Shown one piece after another: positions 9,285 through 17,569 of a stretch of DNA of 64,000 nucleotides. Position numbers and translations under genes: made by a program. Each line of letters opens with the position of its first letter. The stretch's first letter is position 1. Origin of the DNA: Ignavibacteriales bacterium (GTDB taxonomy: Bacteria > Bacteroidota > Ignavibacteria > UBA10030); the NCBI GenBank assembly GCA_026390595.1, contig JAPLFQ010000022.1, positions 62,001 to 126,000 of the forward strand. The letters run 5' to 3'. The notes under the pieces were generated by a model. The model ran no database searches. It had not been told where the DNA came from and saw only the letters and a list, made by a program, of their open reading frames with translations.

Positions 9285-9429
9285 AGGCGCTCGAAAGGAC
9301 TCACACGCAAACGCGCTCAGCCGTCAATGCCAGGGCTCTTCTCACCGCGAATCCTTTTTGAGATCCGCGCATCTTACATGGTGAAATCAATTTCACCTAT
9401 CCCATCACTCAATCTCCGTGGAGAGCAAA

Positions 9430-9636
9430 ATGAAAAAGAACATGGGCAATGCCGACCGCATTATCCGCGTGTTGGCCGCCGTAGTTGTTGCAGCTCTTTA
9501 TTTCACAGACCAGATTTCCGGAACACTCGCAGCGATCCTGGGGCTTTTTGCCGTGATCTTTGTGGTCACGAGCGCGATGAGTTTCTGCCCATTGTATCTC
9601 CCGTTCAAATTCTCAACAAAGAAATCGGACGCCTGA
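9430..9636 (+). CDS. DUF2892 (YgaP-like membrane domain) protein
   Basis: 68 residues with two hydrophobic helices: MGNADRIIRVLAAVVVAALYF and GTLAAILGLFAVIFVVTSAM, then FCPLYLPF. This is the DUF2892 pattern, found alone or attached to rhodanese domains. The ATG at 9430 follows GGAGAGC; an upstream GTG would add four residues. It lies between the two zinc-finger genes, which suggests one redox- or stress-linked transcript. Confidence 0.8.
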   Translation: MKKNMGNADRIIRVLAAVVVAALYFTDQISGTLAAILGLFAVIFVVTSAMSFCPLYLPFKFSTKKSDA

Positions 9637-9738
9637 ATCGAACGCCGATCGCAAAGGGGAAATCGGGTCATCGGCGATACGAGGCGGCGACATAGCGGAT
9701 CCGGCTCCCCTTTTCTATTCAATTCAAGAAGATCATTG

Positions 9739-9996
9739 ATGCAAAGAATCCATCGACATACGCCAGCGTGCAGGGAGGTTGCAGCACATCTGCAGGAGGA
9801 GCTTGACGCACGGCTTCACTCCCGCGCATGCGGTGAAATCCGCAAACATCTCGCCCGGTGTTCCAATTGCACTGCATACCTGGACAGTCTTCGGAAGACC
9901 GTCTTGCTCTACAGGCGTTTCCCCGATCCTCAGGCACCGAGAAGGATGCGGGAGAAGTTGATCGCGGTTCTCGAGCTCCACAGACCCCGGGGCTGA
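9739..9996 (+). CDS. Second ZAS-type anti-sigma-like protein
   Basis: 85 residues, clearly paralogous to 9045-9284: both share a CxEI(K/R)(K/R)HLA(Q/R)C(P/S)NC core, then TAYLDSL(K/R)KT and a basic tail ending in AVL(K/E). The zinc ligands H-x3-C-x2-C are kept. No sigma factor gene adjoins it, so it may bind the same sigma factor, another one elsewhere, or have a redox role. An in-frame TTG lies one codon upstream. Confidence 0.7.
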   Translation: MQRIHRHTPACREVAAHLQEELDARLHSRACGEIRKHLARCSNCTAYLDSLRKTVLLYRRFPDPQAPRRMREKLIAVLELHRPRG

Positions 9997-10043
9997 GTCT
10001 TCAAACCCCCATTGGTATTCCAGAACGAAAAGGAAGATTTGCT

Positions 10044-10469
10044 ATGACCAAAGAAATAGTGCTGAAACAGGTGGACGGGATTACGTTTGTGGCCAAAGGC
10101 AACTCAAGTCATTGGGTGGTGATGGACGGATCACCCGATTTCGGCGGAAGCCTCGGCGGTTCAACGCCAAAAGAGCTGCTTCTTATGGCCCTTGCCGGCT
10201 GCACATCATCTGATGTCATTCCGATTTTGAGAAAGAAACGCATTCCGCTGCAACGATACGAAGTCCACGTGAAGGGAATTGAGAGGGAAGAACATCCGAG
10301 AATCTTCACGGAGATCCACGTGGAATACGTATTCTACGGAAACGGCATCAGCCCGGCCGACGTTGAACGCGCCATAGAGCTTTCCGACACGAAGTATTGT
10401 TCCGTCAGCGCGATCCTCAAAGCAAGCGCACCGATCAAACATACGTATCGTATCGAGCCCGGAATCTGA
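10044..10469 (+). CDS. OsmC family peroxiredoxin-like protein
   Basis: 141 residues. It has the OsmC/Ohr layout with two active-site cysteines, C53 in LAGCTSSDV and C119 in TKYCSVSAIL, and the GGSTPKELLLMALAGC signature. The family reduces organic or lipid hydroperoxides. The ATG at 10044 follows AGGAAGA. It lies 47 bases after the second zinc-finger gene, consistent with a stress-response cluster. Confidence 0.88.
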   Translation: MTKEIVLKQVDGITFVAKGNSSHWVVMDGSPDFGGSLGGSTPKELLLMALAGCTSSDVIPILRKKRIPLQRYEVHVKGIEREEHPRIFTEIHVEYVFYGNGISPADVERAIELSDTKYCSVSAILKASAPIKHTYRIEPGI

Positions 10470-10549
10470 ACCACCGCGCGCCACGCCCCGCAGGCTTCCT
10501 AAAGTTGTAACACCTCTGATTATCACTTATATTCCGCCGTGCAAGAAAT

Positions 10550-10585
10550 GGCCGAGCGAGAACCCCCAAGGGTTCCCGCTCGGCC
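10550..10585. repeat. Long hairpin downstream of osmC-like gene
   Basis: The arms GGCCGAGCGAGAACCC and GGGTTCCCGCTCGGCC pair over 16 bp with one mismatch and a four-base loop. No T tract follows, so a rho-independent terminator is not clear; it may be a dispersed palindrome or an mRNA-end structure. Confidence 0.6.
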
Positions 10586-10626
10586 GTGGCGATCGGGTCC
10601 ACTTACTTCTCGCCTGCTGAGGTCAC

Positions 10627-11538
10627 ATGTACAAGCTCGAACGCGTGCTTTGTCCGACAGATTTCTCTCCTGCCTCGATCGAAGCGATCCGCTTTGCCTC
10701 GTTCCTCGCTCAGAACGCTGCATGTCAACTCACGTTGATCCACGTCGACGAACAGGAAAAGAACCCCCTCGGCTTTTTCGAGAAGGACGAACAAACCATC
10801 AGCCATCACCACGAGGAGGTTTCAGCATTTGCGCAAGGCAAGTTCGCCGAGATCGTGAAACAGGAAGGTCTCGCGCCTGAACGAACATCGTTGCTCGTAC
10901 GCTTTGGGACGGCGTATCACGAAATCGTTGAAGTGGCAGAGGTCAACCGCTTCTCGCTCGTTGTCATCGCCACCGAAGGACTTGGACGATCATCGCCGCA
11001 CCTGATCGGTAGAACCGTAGAGCGAGTGGTGCGACTTTGCCGCACACCCGTCATAACGGTGAAGCCGAGACAGGAAAAGCCGACCAAGAAGATCGAGACG
11101 ATCCTCTGCCCGACCGATTTTTCTGAATACAGCAATTTTGCCATCCCCTACGCCGTTTCGATTGCGCGCACCTATGCAGCGAGAATCATCCTCGTGCATG
11201 TCACAGACCTTACCGTTCAGCACCCCGAAGCACTTCTGCAAAAATTTCCAGACCCGCGATTCTACCACGACGAGGCTGATAAGATCCAGATCGAGAAAAT
11301 CGTTGGAAGGGACGTCGAGCCGGAAAACACGATCGTTCGGCTTGCTGAGGAATACCAGGTCGATCTCATCGTCATCGGTACGCACGGAGCGCGCGGCATG
11401 CGACGGGTCCAGATCGGCAATACCGTGGAAGAGGTCGTGCGCCGCACAGCATCACCGGTTCTGACGATCACCCACCCGATTCACAAAGCCGTCTTTCCCC
11501 GCAGATTCAAGGAAGACTATGCCGGAGATCAAAACTAG
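10627..11538 (+). CDS. Tandem-domain universal stress protein
   Basis: 303 residues made of two UspA domains: LERVLCPTDFSPASIEA (residues ~4-20) and IETILCPTDFSEYSNFA (~157-173). Both keep a Gly-rich nucleotide loop: ATEGLGRSSPHLIGRTVE and GTHGARGMRRVQIGNTVE. Usp proteins bind ATP and are induced by stress or growth arrest. It fits with the OsmC and sigma/anti-sigma genes upstream. The ATG at 10627 comes after a long hairpin, so it may have its own promoter. Confidence 0.9.
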   Translation: MYKLERVLCPTDFSPASIEAIRFASFLAQNAACQLTLIHVDEQEKNPLGFFEKDEQTISHHHEEVSAFAQGKFAEIVKQEGLAPERTSLLVRFGTAYHEIVEVAEVNRFSLVVIATEGLGRSSPHLIGRTVERVVRLCRTPVITVKPRQEKPTKKIETILCPTDFSEYSNFAIPYAVSIARTYAARIILVHVTDLTVQHPEALLQKFPDPRFYHDEADKIQIEKIVGRDVEPENTIVRLAEEYQVDLIVIGTHGARGMRRVQIGNTVEEVVRRTASPVLTITHPIHKAVFPRRFKEDYAGDQN

Positions 11539-11637
11539 GGGGGCGTGCAAAAAAGGGGGTCACAGAGGCTCAAAGATCTCCAGGACGACTACGAATGTGC
11601 ACTTCCGTCCCAGGTTCGGGAAATCTCTCTTTGTTCT

Positions 11638-11669
11638 TTTGAATTTGCGCCAATCCTTCTCTATCTTCG
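11638..11669 (+). promoter_or_regulatory. Candidate Bacteroidota-type promoter before transketolase
   Basis: TTTG at 11638-11641 and TATCTTCG at 11662-11669 are spaced by 20 bases, close to the -33 TTTG / -7 TAnnTTTG pattern of Bacteroidota. Transcription would begin about 50 bases before the transketolase start. Found by eye only. Confidence 0.3.
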
Positions 11670-11728
11670 ACGCACACCGGAATTTCTATTTTCGACTGTG
11701 ACCACAACACAATTCAGGAGATACTCCT

Positions 11729-13732
11729 CTGAGCACGACAGCAAACGACCAACTGTGCATCAACACTCTTCGCACATTGTCCATGGATGGTGTCCAAAAA
11801 GCAAATTCGGGCCACCCCGGCATGCCGATGGGTGCTGCCCCCATGGCCTATGTGCTTTGGACCCGCCATCTCAAGCATAGTCCAAGCAATCCACATTGGT
11901 ATAATCGGGATCGTTTCGTCCTTTCTGCCGGTCACGGCTCAATGCTCCTCTACAGCCTTCTTCACCTCGCCGGCTACGATCTGACTCTGGACGATCTAAA
12001 AAACTTCCGGCAGTACAAGGGCAAGACTCCCGGCCATCCGGAATATCACCTGACCCCCGGTGTTGAGACGACCACCGGACCTCTCGGGCAGGGTTTTGCC
12101 AACGGCGTCGGGATGGCGATCGGCGAAAAATACCTCGCTGCCCGTTACAACCGGCCGAATTTTGAAGTCGTGAAGTACCGGGTCTACGGAATCGTCGGCG
12201 ACGGCGATCTGATGGAAGGCGTCTCGTCGGAGGCAGCCTCGCTCGCGGGACACTTGCGGCTGGGAAACCTCATCTACCTGTACGACGACAACCACATCAG
12301 CATCGACGGGAGCACGAAGCTTGCCTTCACCGAAGACGTGGCAAAGCGATTCGAAGCGTACGGATGGCACGTTCAGATCCTGGAGGATGGAAACGACGTC
12401 GACGCGATCCAGAACGCGATCAAAGTCGCAGAGGAAGAAACGAACCGCCCGTCGCTCATCAAGATCCGGACCCACATCGGATTTGGAAGTCCAAACAAGC
12501 AGGATACGTCGGAAGCGCACGGTTCCCCGCTGGGCGAAGATGAAATCCGGCTGACGAAGAGGAAACTCGGATGGGATCCGGACAAACAGTTCTTCATACC
12601 GCCCGAGGCGCTGCAGCATTTCCGCCGTGCCGTGGAGCAGGGGAAGAAATGGGAATCGCTATGGAAAACGATGTTCGACAACTACCGACGCGCCCACCAG
12701 GACCTGGCGAGCGAGTTGGAACACGTCCGGGAGCGCAACTACGGAGACGCTTGGAAGAACGCTCTTCCCTCCTTCAGCATCGAAGCAAAAGCAATGGCGA
12801 CGCGTGACGCGTCGGGCAAAGTGCTGAATGCCATCGCTGCTCACCTTCCGACGCTCCTTGGCGGCTCCGCTGATCTTGCGCCGTCGAACAACACGATGCT
12901 CAAAGACATTCCTGAATTCCAGGCAGGCGTTTACACGGGACGTAATTTCCACTTCGGCGTCCGCGAGCACGCCATGGGTTCGATTCTGAACGGCCTCGCG
13001 CTCACCGACGGTATGATCCCGTACGGCGGGACGTTCCTTGTGTTCTCTGATTACATGCGCCCACCGATCCGGATGGCGGCCCTTATGGGCATCCGGCCGA
13101 TTTATGTTTTCACGCACGACAGCATAGGCCTCGGCGAAGACGGACCGACACACCAGCCCGTCGAACAGTTCGCAGCCTTGCGTGCGATCCCGAATATCAC
13201 GTTCATCAGACCCGCCGATGCAAACGAAACGACTGCCGCCTGGAGAGTCGCAATCGAGCACACAACGGGACCCGTTGCACTCGCATTGACAAGACAGAAA
13301 GTCCCAATCATCGACCAAGCCAGGTACGCCTCTGCAGACAATTTGTCCAAGGGCGCCTACATTCTGGCTGAGAACTCCAAGACGCCGAAGATCATTCTTA
13401 TTGGCACCGGCTCCGAAGTCCAGTATGTGATGGGAGCCTACGAACAGCTGGTGAAGGACCAGGTGCCGGCGCGGGTGGTCAGCATGCCGTCGTGGGAGCT
13501 CTTCGAGAAGCAATCGAAAGAATACCGCGAATCGGTCATCACGCCGTCGGTCAAGAAGCGGCTGGTAATCGAAGCCTCGATCGCGATGGGGTGGCACAAG
13601 TACGCCGGCGATGAAGGCGTCATTATCGGGATGACCGGCTTTGGGGCTTCTGCTCCATACGAATTGCTCTACAAGGAATACGGCTTCACGGTCGACAACG
13701 TGCTGGCGAAAGCACACGAGCTTCTCGGCTGA
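11729..13732 (+). CDS. tkt: Transketolase, probable CTG start
   Basis: 667 residues from a CTG at 11729; the TTG at 11777 gives 651. It moves two-carbon units between sugar phosphates with thiamine diphosphate. Seen: [12 protein letters not shown], the ThDP motif [16 protein letters not shown], catalytic [10 protein letters not shown], and a C-terminal domain ending KAHELLG. The 16 residues between CTG and TTG ([16 protein letters not shown]) match the usual transketolase N-terminal helix, and AGGAG sits 8 bases before the CTG, so I prefer CTG. It is followed by an OPA-type transporter in the same direction. Confidence 0.93.
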   Translation: MSTTANDQLCINTLRTLSMDGVQKANSGHPGMPMGAAPMAYVLWTRHLKHSPSNPHWYNRDRFVLSAGHGSMLLYSLLHLAGYDLTLDDLKNFRQYKGKTPGHPEYHLTPGVETTTGPLGQGFANGVGMAIGEKYLAARYNRPNFEVVKYRVYGIVGDGDLMEGVSSEAASLAGHLRLGNLIYLYDDNHISIDGSTKLAFTEDVAKRFEAYGWHVQILEDGNDVDAIQNAIKVAEEETNRPSLIKIRTHIGFGSPNKQDTSEAHGSPLGEDEIRLTKRKLGWDPDKQFFIPPEALQHFRRAVEQGKKWESLWKTMFDNYRRAHQDLASELEHVRERNYGDAWKNALPSFSIEAKAMATRDASGKVLNAIAAHLPTLLGGSADLAPSNNTMLKDIPEFQAGVYTGRNFHFGVREHAMGSILNGLALTDGMIPYGGTFLVFSDYMRPPIRMAALMGIRPIYVFTHDSIGLGEDGPTHQPVEQFAALRAIPNITFIRPADANETTAAWRVAIEHTTGPVALALTRQKVPIIDQARYASADNLSKGAYILAENSKTPKIILIGTGSEVQYVMGAYEQLVKDQVPARVVSMPSWELFEKQSKEYRESVITPSVKKRLVIEASIAMGWHKYAGDEGVIIGMTGFGASAPYELLYKEYGFTVDNVLAKAHELLG

Positions 13733-13765
13733 TCCCCCATCCACAATGCCATAACTCGATCCACT

Positions 13766-15076
13766 ATGCCGAACACTGCCTCAGAACGCCCCGTCCACAG
13801 TGCCGCGTTCAAGCGCCGCAGGGCAATCAACTGGTTGACCCTTGGCGTCACGTACGCTGCGATGTACATGGGTCGATACAATCTTTCGTTCGCTAACAAG
13901 GCCCTCTCCGATACCTACGGGTGGGATAAGACACAGATTGGCTCGATCATATCGATCGCCCTGACGATCTACGGCGTGTCGGCGTTGTTCAACGGTCCGG
14001 TTGCCGATCGGATCGGGGGAAGGAAGGCGATGCTCATTGGCGTCTTCGGAGCCGTTGTTTTCAATATCGCCTTCGGCCTGGGAGCGTACATCGGGTTTCT
14101 GGGAACGGGCACCGTCCTGATCGGGTATTTTGCCACAGCCTGGGCGCTGAACATGTATTTTCAGTCCTACAGCGCGCTGTCGCTCATCAAAGTCAACTCA
14201 AGCTGGTTCCACGTTCGCGAGCGGGGAGTCTTCTCCGCCATCTTCGGCTCAATGATCCAGAGCGGCCGAGCATTGATCTTCGTGATCGGTGGCTTTGCGG
14301 TCACCGTGCTCCCCTGGCAGTGGGTGTTCTTCATTCCCGCGGTGATCATGTTCACCATGGGAATCTTTACTTACAAATTCGTCCGTGATACGCCCGAGGA
14401 AGCCGGCCATCCACCGTTTGATACGGCAGATGCATCGAGCGGCGACACGGACAAAGTCGACTTCAAGTATCTTGCGAAGAAGGTCTTTACGAATCCGGTT
14501 ACGCTCACCATTGCAGCGGCCGAGTTCTGCACCGGGTTTGTTCGGCACGGGTTCGAGCAGTGGTTCCCCCGCTATATGATCGAGGCCCAGCACCTGACGC
14601 TGGAATCGAGGATCTTCCAGGGAGGCGCGCTTGTTGTCGTTCTCGCCGGCATTCTTGGGGCATTCGCTGCAGGCACGATCTCGGACTGGGTTTTCAAGTC
14701 GCGCAGGCCGCCCGTGGCCTTCATCGGGTACTTCCTTCAGATCATCTGCCTGGCGATCATCTGGAGGTCACCGGGACTTGAATGGATTATCGGAGCGTTC
14801 GTCGTCAACTCCTTCGCGATCAGCATGGTTCATTCGATGCTTTCCGGAACGGCCTCCATGGACTTCGGCGGGAGGAAGGCAGCAGCAAGCGCCACGGGGA
14901 TGTTCGACGGCATGCAGTACATCGGCGGCGCTGCGGTCGGGTCTGGCATGGGCTGGATGCTCGAGCGTTTCGGGTGGGGTGCGTGGGGACCAAGCATGAT
15001 CGGCTTCTCGCTCATCGGTGCGATTCTGATGATCAAGCTCTGGAAGGTTGTGCCGAAAGGGAGCGGGGGGCACTAA
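13766..15076 (+). CDS. MFS transporter, organophosphate:phosphate antiporter (GlpT/UhpT) type
   Basis: 436 residues with 12 predicted helices and a cytoplasmic loop at ~205-235. The N-terminus RAINWLTLGVTYAAMYMGRYNLSFA resembles the GlpT/UhpT start, where an Arg in the first helix binds phosphate; GPVADRIGGRKAMLIG is the MFS loop 2-3 signature. The family exchanges phosphorylated sugars or glycerol phosphate for phosphate. Its place 33 bases after transketolase suggests a sugar-phosphate substrate, but the substrate cannot be read from sequence. Confidence 0.82.
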   Translation: MPNTASERPVHSAAFKRRRAINWLTLGVTYAAMYMGRYNLSFANKALSDTYGWDKTQIGSIISIALTIYGVSALFNGPVADRIGGRKAMLIGVFGAVVFNIAFGLGAYIGFLGTGTVLIGYFATAWALNMYFQSYSALSLIKVNSSWFHVRERGVFSAIFGSMIQSGRALIFVIGGFAVTVLPWQWVFFIPAVIMFTMGIFTYKFVRDTPEEAGHPPFDTADASSGDTDKVDFKYLAKKVFTNPVTLTIAAAEFCTGFVRHGFEQWFPRYMIEAQHLTLESRIFQGGALVVVLAGILGAFAAGTISDWVFKSRRPPVAFIGYFLQIICLAIIWRSPGLEWIIGAFVVNSFAISMVHSMLSGTASMDFGGRKAAASATGMFDGMQYIGGAAVGSGMGWMLERFGWGAWGPSMIGFSLIGAILMIKLWKVVPKGSGGH

Positions 15077-15120
15077 GAAGACCGCGGCTGGCAGTCAGCC
15101 ATCAGCGTTCAATCAACGAA

Positions 15121-15153
15121 AAGGCGAGAGCAGAAGCTCTCGCCTTTTTTTCT
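15121..15153 (+). terminator. Rho-independent terminator
   Basis: 11-bp perfect stem (AAGGCGAGAGC / GCTCTCGCCTT) with a four-base loop and a run of T. It lies between the convergent MFS transporter and P-loop genes and may serve both strands. Confidence 0.92.
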
Positions 15154-15201
15154 TCCTGAGAAAGAGGTCAATCCCGACTGCCGATTGCTGAACGCTGACA
15201 G

Positions 15202-15909
15202 CTATTTCTTCACCCCCCACAGCTTCTTCGTTACTCTTTCCAACTCCTCCCCGATCAGTTTCGGATCCAGCGTTTTCTCCGGCATGTTCTCAAAAACACC
15301 GTACGGGATCTTGAAACCTTTCACCTCGATGAAGTTCGGGTCTTTCGCTTCCAGCTTGTCCCAATCATTGGTTTTGTAGTAGAAGTCCATTTTCTCGTCG
15401 GGAAGAGAATGGAACAGGATCGAATCCTCCTGCCCTTTGCGGGCGCGGCGATGGTTCTTGCGGACGGACTCTTCGTACGAAACCTTGATATACATGAGGT
15501 GTACACGCCGGAGAATGTCTTCATGCAAATAACTCAACGCCTCGTGAATACCATTATCGCCGCCGCGGGCAAATTCGACAAGCGTTGTCTTCTTGTCGTG
15601 ATAATTGGGATCGCGGGCGAGTTTCTTTCTGTACTCGAGATTGATCCGCTCCATGTAGAGGTTCCAGATAAAATGGTCTTTGAACCAGTATTTCTCATCC
15701 GTCCAGATCCGCGGCTTGCCGTGCTTGGTGAGCATGTCGTCGATCTCGAACGTCTCCCAGACGTAGACGAAATCATCCAACTCTTCGAAATCCGCGATAT
15801 GAAATCTCTCCAGCCGCTCCTTCGGATCCGCCTTCCTGAGGAAGTCAATGACTTCAGACTTACCGGCCGCAGGTCGGCCCGTGATGATCAGAATGGGAAA
15901 ATTGTTCAT
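15202..15909 (-). CDS. P-loop NTPase of kinase type, function unknown
   Basis: 235 residues. The N-terminus holds a Walker A loop, LIITGRPAAGKSEVIDFL (residues 7-24), as in small nucleoside or sugar kinases. The rest is highly charged, with no transmembrane part; a basic stretch (RKNHRRARKGQEDS, ~150) could be a lid. The ATG is preceded by GGAGAG. It follows the 5'-nucleotidase gene by 17 bases on the same strand, so a nucleotide-linked substrate is possible. No closer family recognised. Confidence 0.7.
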   Translation of the reverse strand: MNNFPILIITGRPAAGKSEVIDFLRKADPKERLERFHIADFEELDDFVYVWETFEIDDMLTKHGKPRIWTDEKYWFKDHFIWNLYMERINLEYRKKLARDPNYHDKKTTLVEFARGGDNGIHEALSYLHEDILRRVHLMYIKVSYEESVRKNHRRARKGQEDSILFHSLPDEKMDFYYKTNDWDKLEAKDPNFIEVKGFKIPYGVFENMPEKTLDPKLIGEELERVTKKLWGVKK

Positions 15910-15926
15910 GCTCTCTCCATGATTGA

Positions 15927-17438
15927 CTACTTGATTTCTTTGAAAGGTCTCTCTGCTTTTGCTTCAACAGTTTTCATTTCGCGGACTCTCTTCTCCACCG
16001 CGTTAAACACCGTCTCGTTCATATAGGTAAGCTGAGGGGCGTCAATCCCGAGATATCGCTTCGCTTCACCCATCAGATAATCGCTTGCGGCCCCGGTGTA
16101 GGTCGCATTCAGGTCCACCGGCTTTCCGTTGATGAGGAGTTTCAGAATCTCAACGTCACCGGACGCGCTTTTCTTCCATTCGCACGAGAGGCCAGCAATG
16201 ATGATGCCGGGACGGCCGTTGAGATAATGCAGCACCATGGTCTGGACCTGTTTTCCGGTGAGATCGAACTTCATCAGCAGATTCCTGAATGGGAGAACCT
16301 CGAACAGATCCTGTTTGGTGATGGGCCCGGGCGAAAGCTTTTTCCGGACGCCGCCGTTGTTCATGAACCCGAGATCCGCGTGCGCCGCATCGCGCTGCGC
16401 GGCGGCGAGAAATGCGCCGAGGCCGGCTTCGGGCTGGTCGCTGGTCGGGTCAGCCACCCATGTACCGATAACCTGACTGTACTCCCGCTTGATCTCCGTA
16501 TTGAAGGAATCCACGAGTGCCGTCACGACAGTTCTCCGGTCCGAATGATACCAGAGTTGATTCAGATTACCGTCCCATCGTGTCACTGTTTTGTTCTCGA
16601 TCGTCAGGTCGAGCACGCCGAGGTTCTCGGCGTTGGACCCCGCCTGGGCGATGATGACACCGTTGACATACTTTGGTTTCTTCAGCCGCGTGTGCGAGTG
16701 TCCGCCGATGATCACATCCAGTCCCTTGACGTTCGCGGCGAGAACCGAATCGTCATCGACGCCTGTGTGCGTAAGCGCAATCACCAGGTCGGTCTGTGGA
16801 CGGAGGAAGTCGATCATCCTCTTTGCCTCGGCGAGATACGGAAGCAGCTTCACTCCCTTCGCGCTGTTCACGCTGACGAGACTGTAATACTCCTGCGACA
16901 TCACTCCAAAGACCCCTATCTTCAGCCCGTTCTTCTCAACGATGACGTATTCCTTCCGTGTGATGGGGAGACCGGACTTCTCATCGACGAGGTTTGCCGT
17001 GAACACAGGAAACTTCGCGATCGAAGCGAGTTGCAGGAAGTTTGCGTACGATATGTCGAAATCATGATTCCCCGGTTCCCAACCCTCGTATCCCATCAGG
17101 TTCAGCATTTCAACGAGGGCACCCCCTTCCGCCCCCTTGTAGACGCGGTCGGTAATCGGGTTTCCGGTCATGAGGTCGCCTGCATCGAGCAGAAGCGTCG
17201 CGGATTTGGTCTTCCGCACGCTGTCGATTGTAAACGCAAGTTCATTGAATCCGCCGACGAGGGGTTTCGGAGTCGTCCGTACCCAATACGCTTCGTGCGG
17301 AAGGAAGCTGGCGTGCATGTCGTTTGTGTGCAGAATCGTAATCTGTTTCGGCTGCGTAAGAACCGGCAGCGAAACGAGGATGAGGGTTGTAAGGATGAAG
17401 GTGAACAACCTTGCGGTACGGGATCGTGTGGAGATCAT
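15927..17438 (-). CDS. Exported 5'-nucleotidase / UshA-like metallophosphatase
   Basis: 503 residues. The signal peptide is ~1-29. The calcineurin-type domain has ILHTNDMHASF (~34), DAGDLMTGNP, GNHDFD and GGHSHTRLKKPK; the C-terminal 5'-nucleotidase domain (~330-470) has FMNNGGVRKKL and LPFRNLLMKFDLTG. It hydrolyses nucleotides or related phosphate esters outside the cytoplasmic membrane. It is divergent from the PafA-like phosphatase (131 bases between starts), which suggests shared control, perhaps by phosphate. Confidence 0.9.
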   Translation of the reverse strand: MISTRSRTARLFTFILTTLILVSLPVLTQPKQITILHTNDMHASFLPHEAYWVRTTPKPLVGGFNELAFTIDSVRKTKSATLLLDAGDLMTGNPITDRVYKGAEGGALVEMLNLMGYEGWEPGNHDFDISYANFLQLASIAKFPVFTANLVDEKSGLPITRKEYVIVEKNGLKIGVFGVMSQEYYSLVSVNSAKGVKLLPYLAEAKRMIDFLRPQTDLVIALTHTGVDDDSVLAANVKGLDVIIGGHSHTRLKKPKYVNGVIIAQAGSNAENLGVLDLTIENKTVTRWDGNLNQLWYHSDRRTVVTALVDSFNTEIKREYSQVIGTWVADPTSDQPEAGLGAFLAAAQRDAAHADLGFMNNGGVRKKLSPGPITKQDLFEVLPFRNLLMKFDLTGKQVQTMVLHYLNGRPGIIIAGLSCEWKKSASGDVEILKLLINGKPVDLNATYTGAASDYLMGEAKRYLGIDAPQLTYMNETVFNAVEKRVREMKTVEAKAERPFKEIK

Positions 17439-17569
17439 AGATGTGATGGACCGGGAATCGTGTGGAAACAGTTAGTTTGGGAACGCAAGATACTGAGAAA
17501 TTTGTTATGTTGGAACAGATGCATACCCGCAAAAACATGCACCCATTCCTAGCCGAGGGATTGTACCCT

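Noticed and set aside
10550-10585. Rho-independent terminator
   Set aside because: Strong stem but no T tract on either strand; listed as a hairpin only.
12659-13744. 361-residue frame on the minus strand
   Set aside because: Antisense to transketolase, Arg/Gly/Val-rich without domains.
16227-17552. 441-residue frame on the plus strand
   Set aside because: Lies antisense to the 5'-nucleotidase gene and has no family likeness; shadow of a GC-rich gene.
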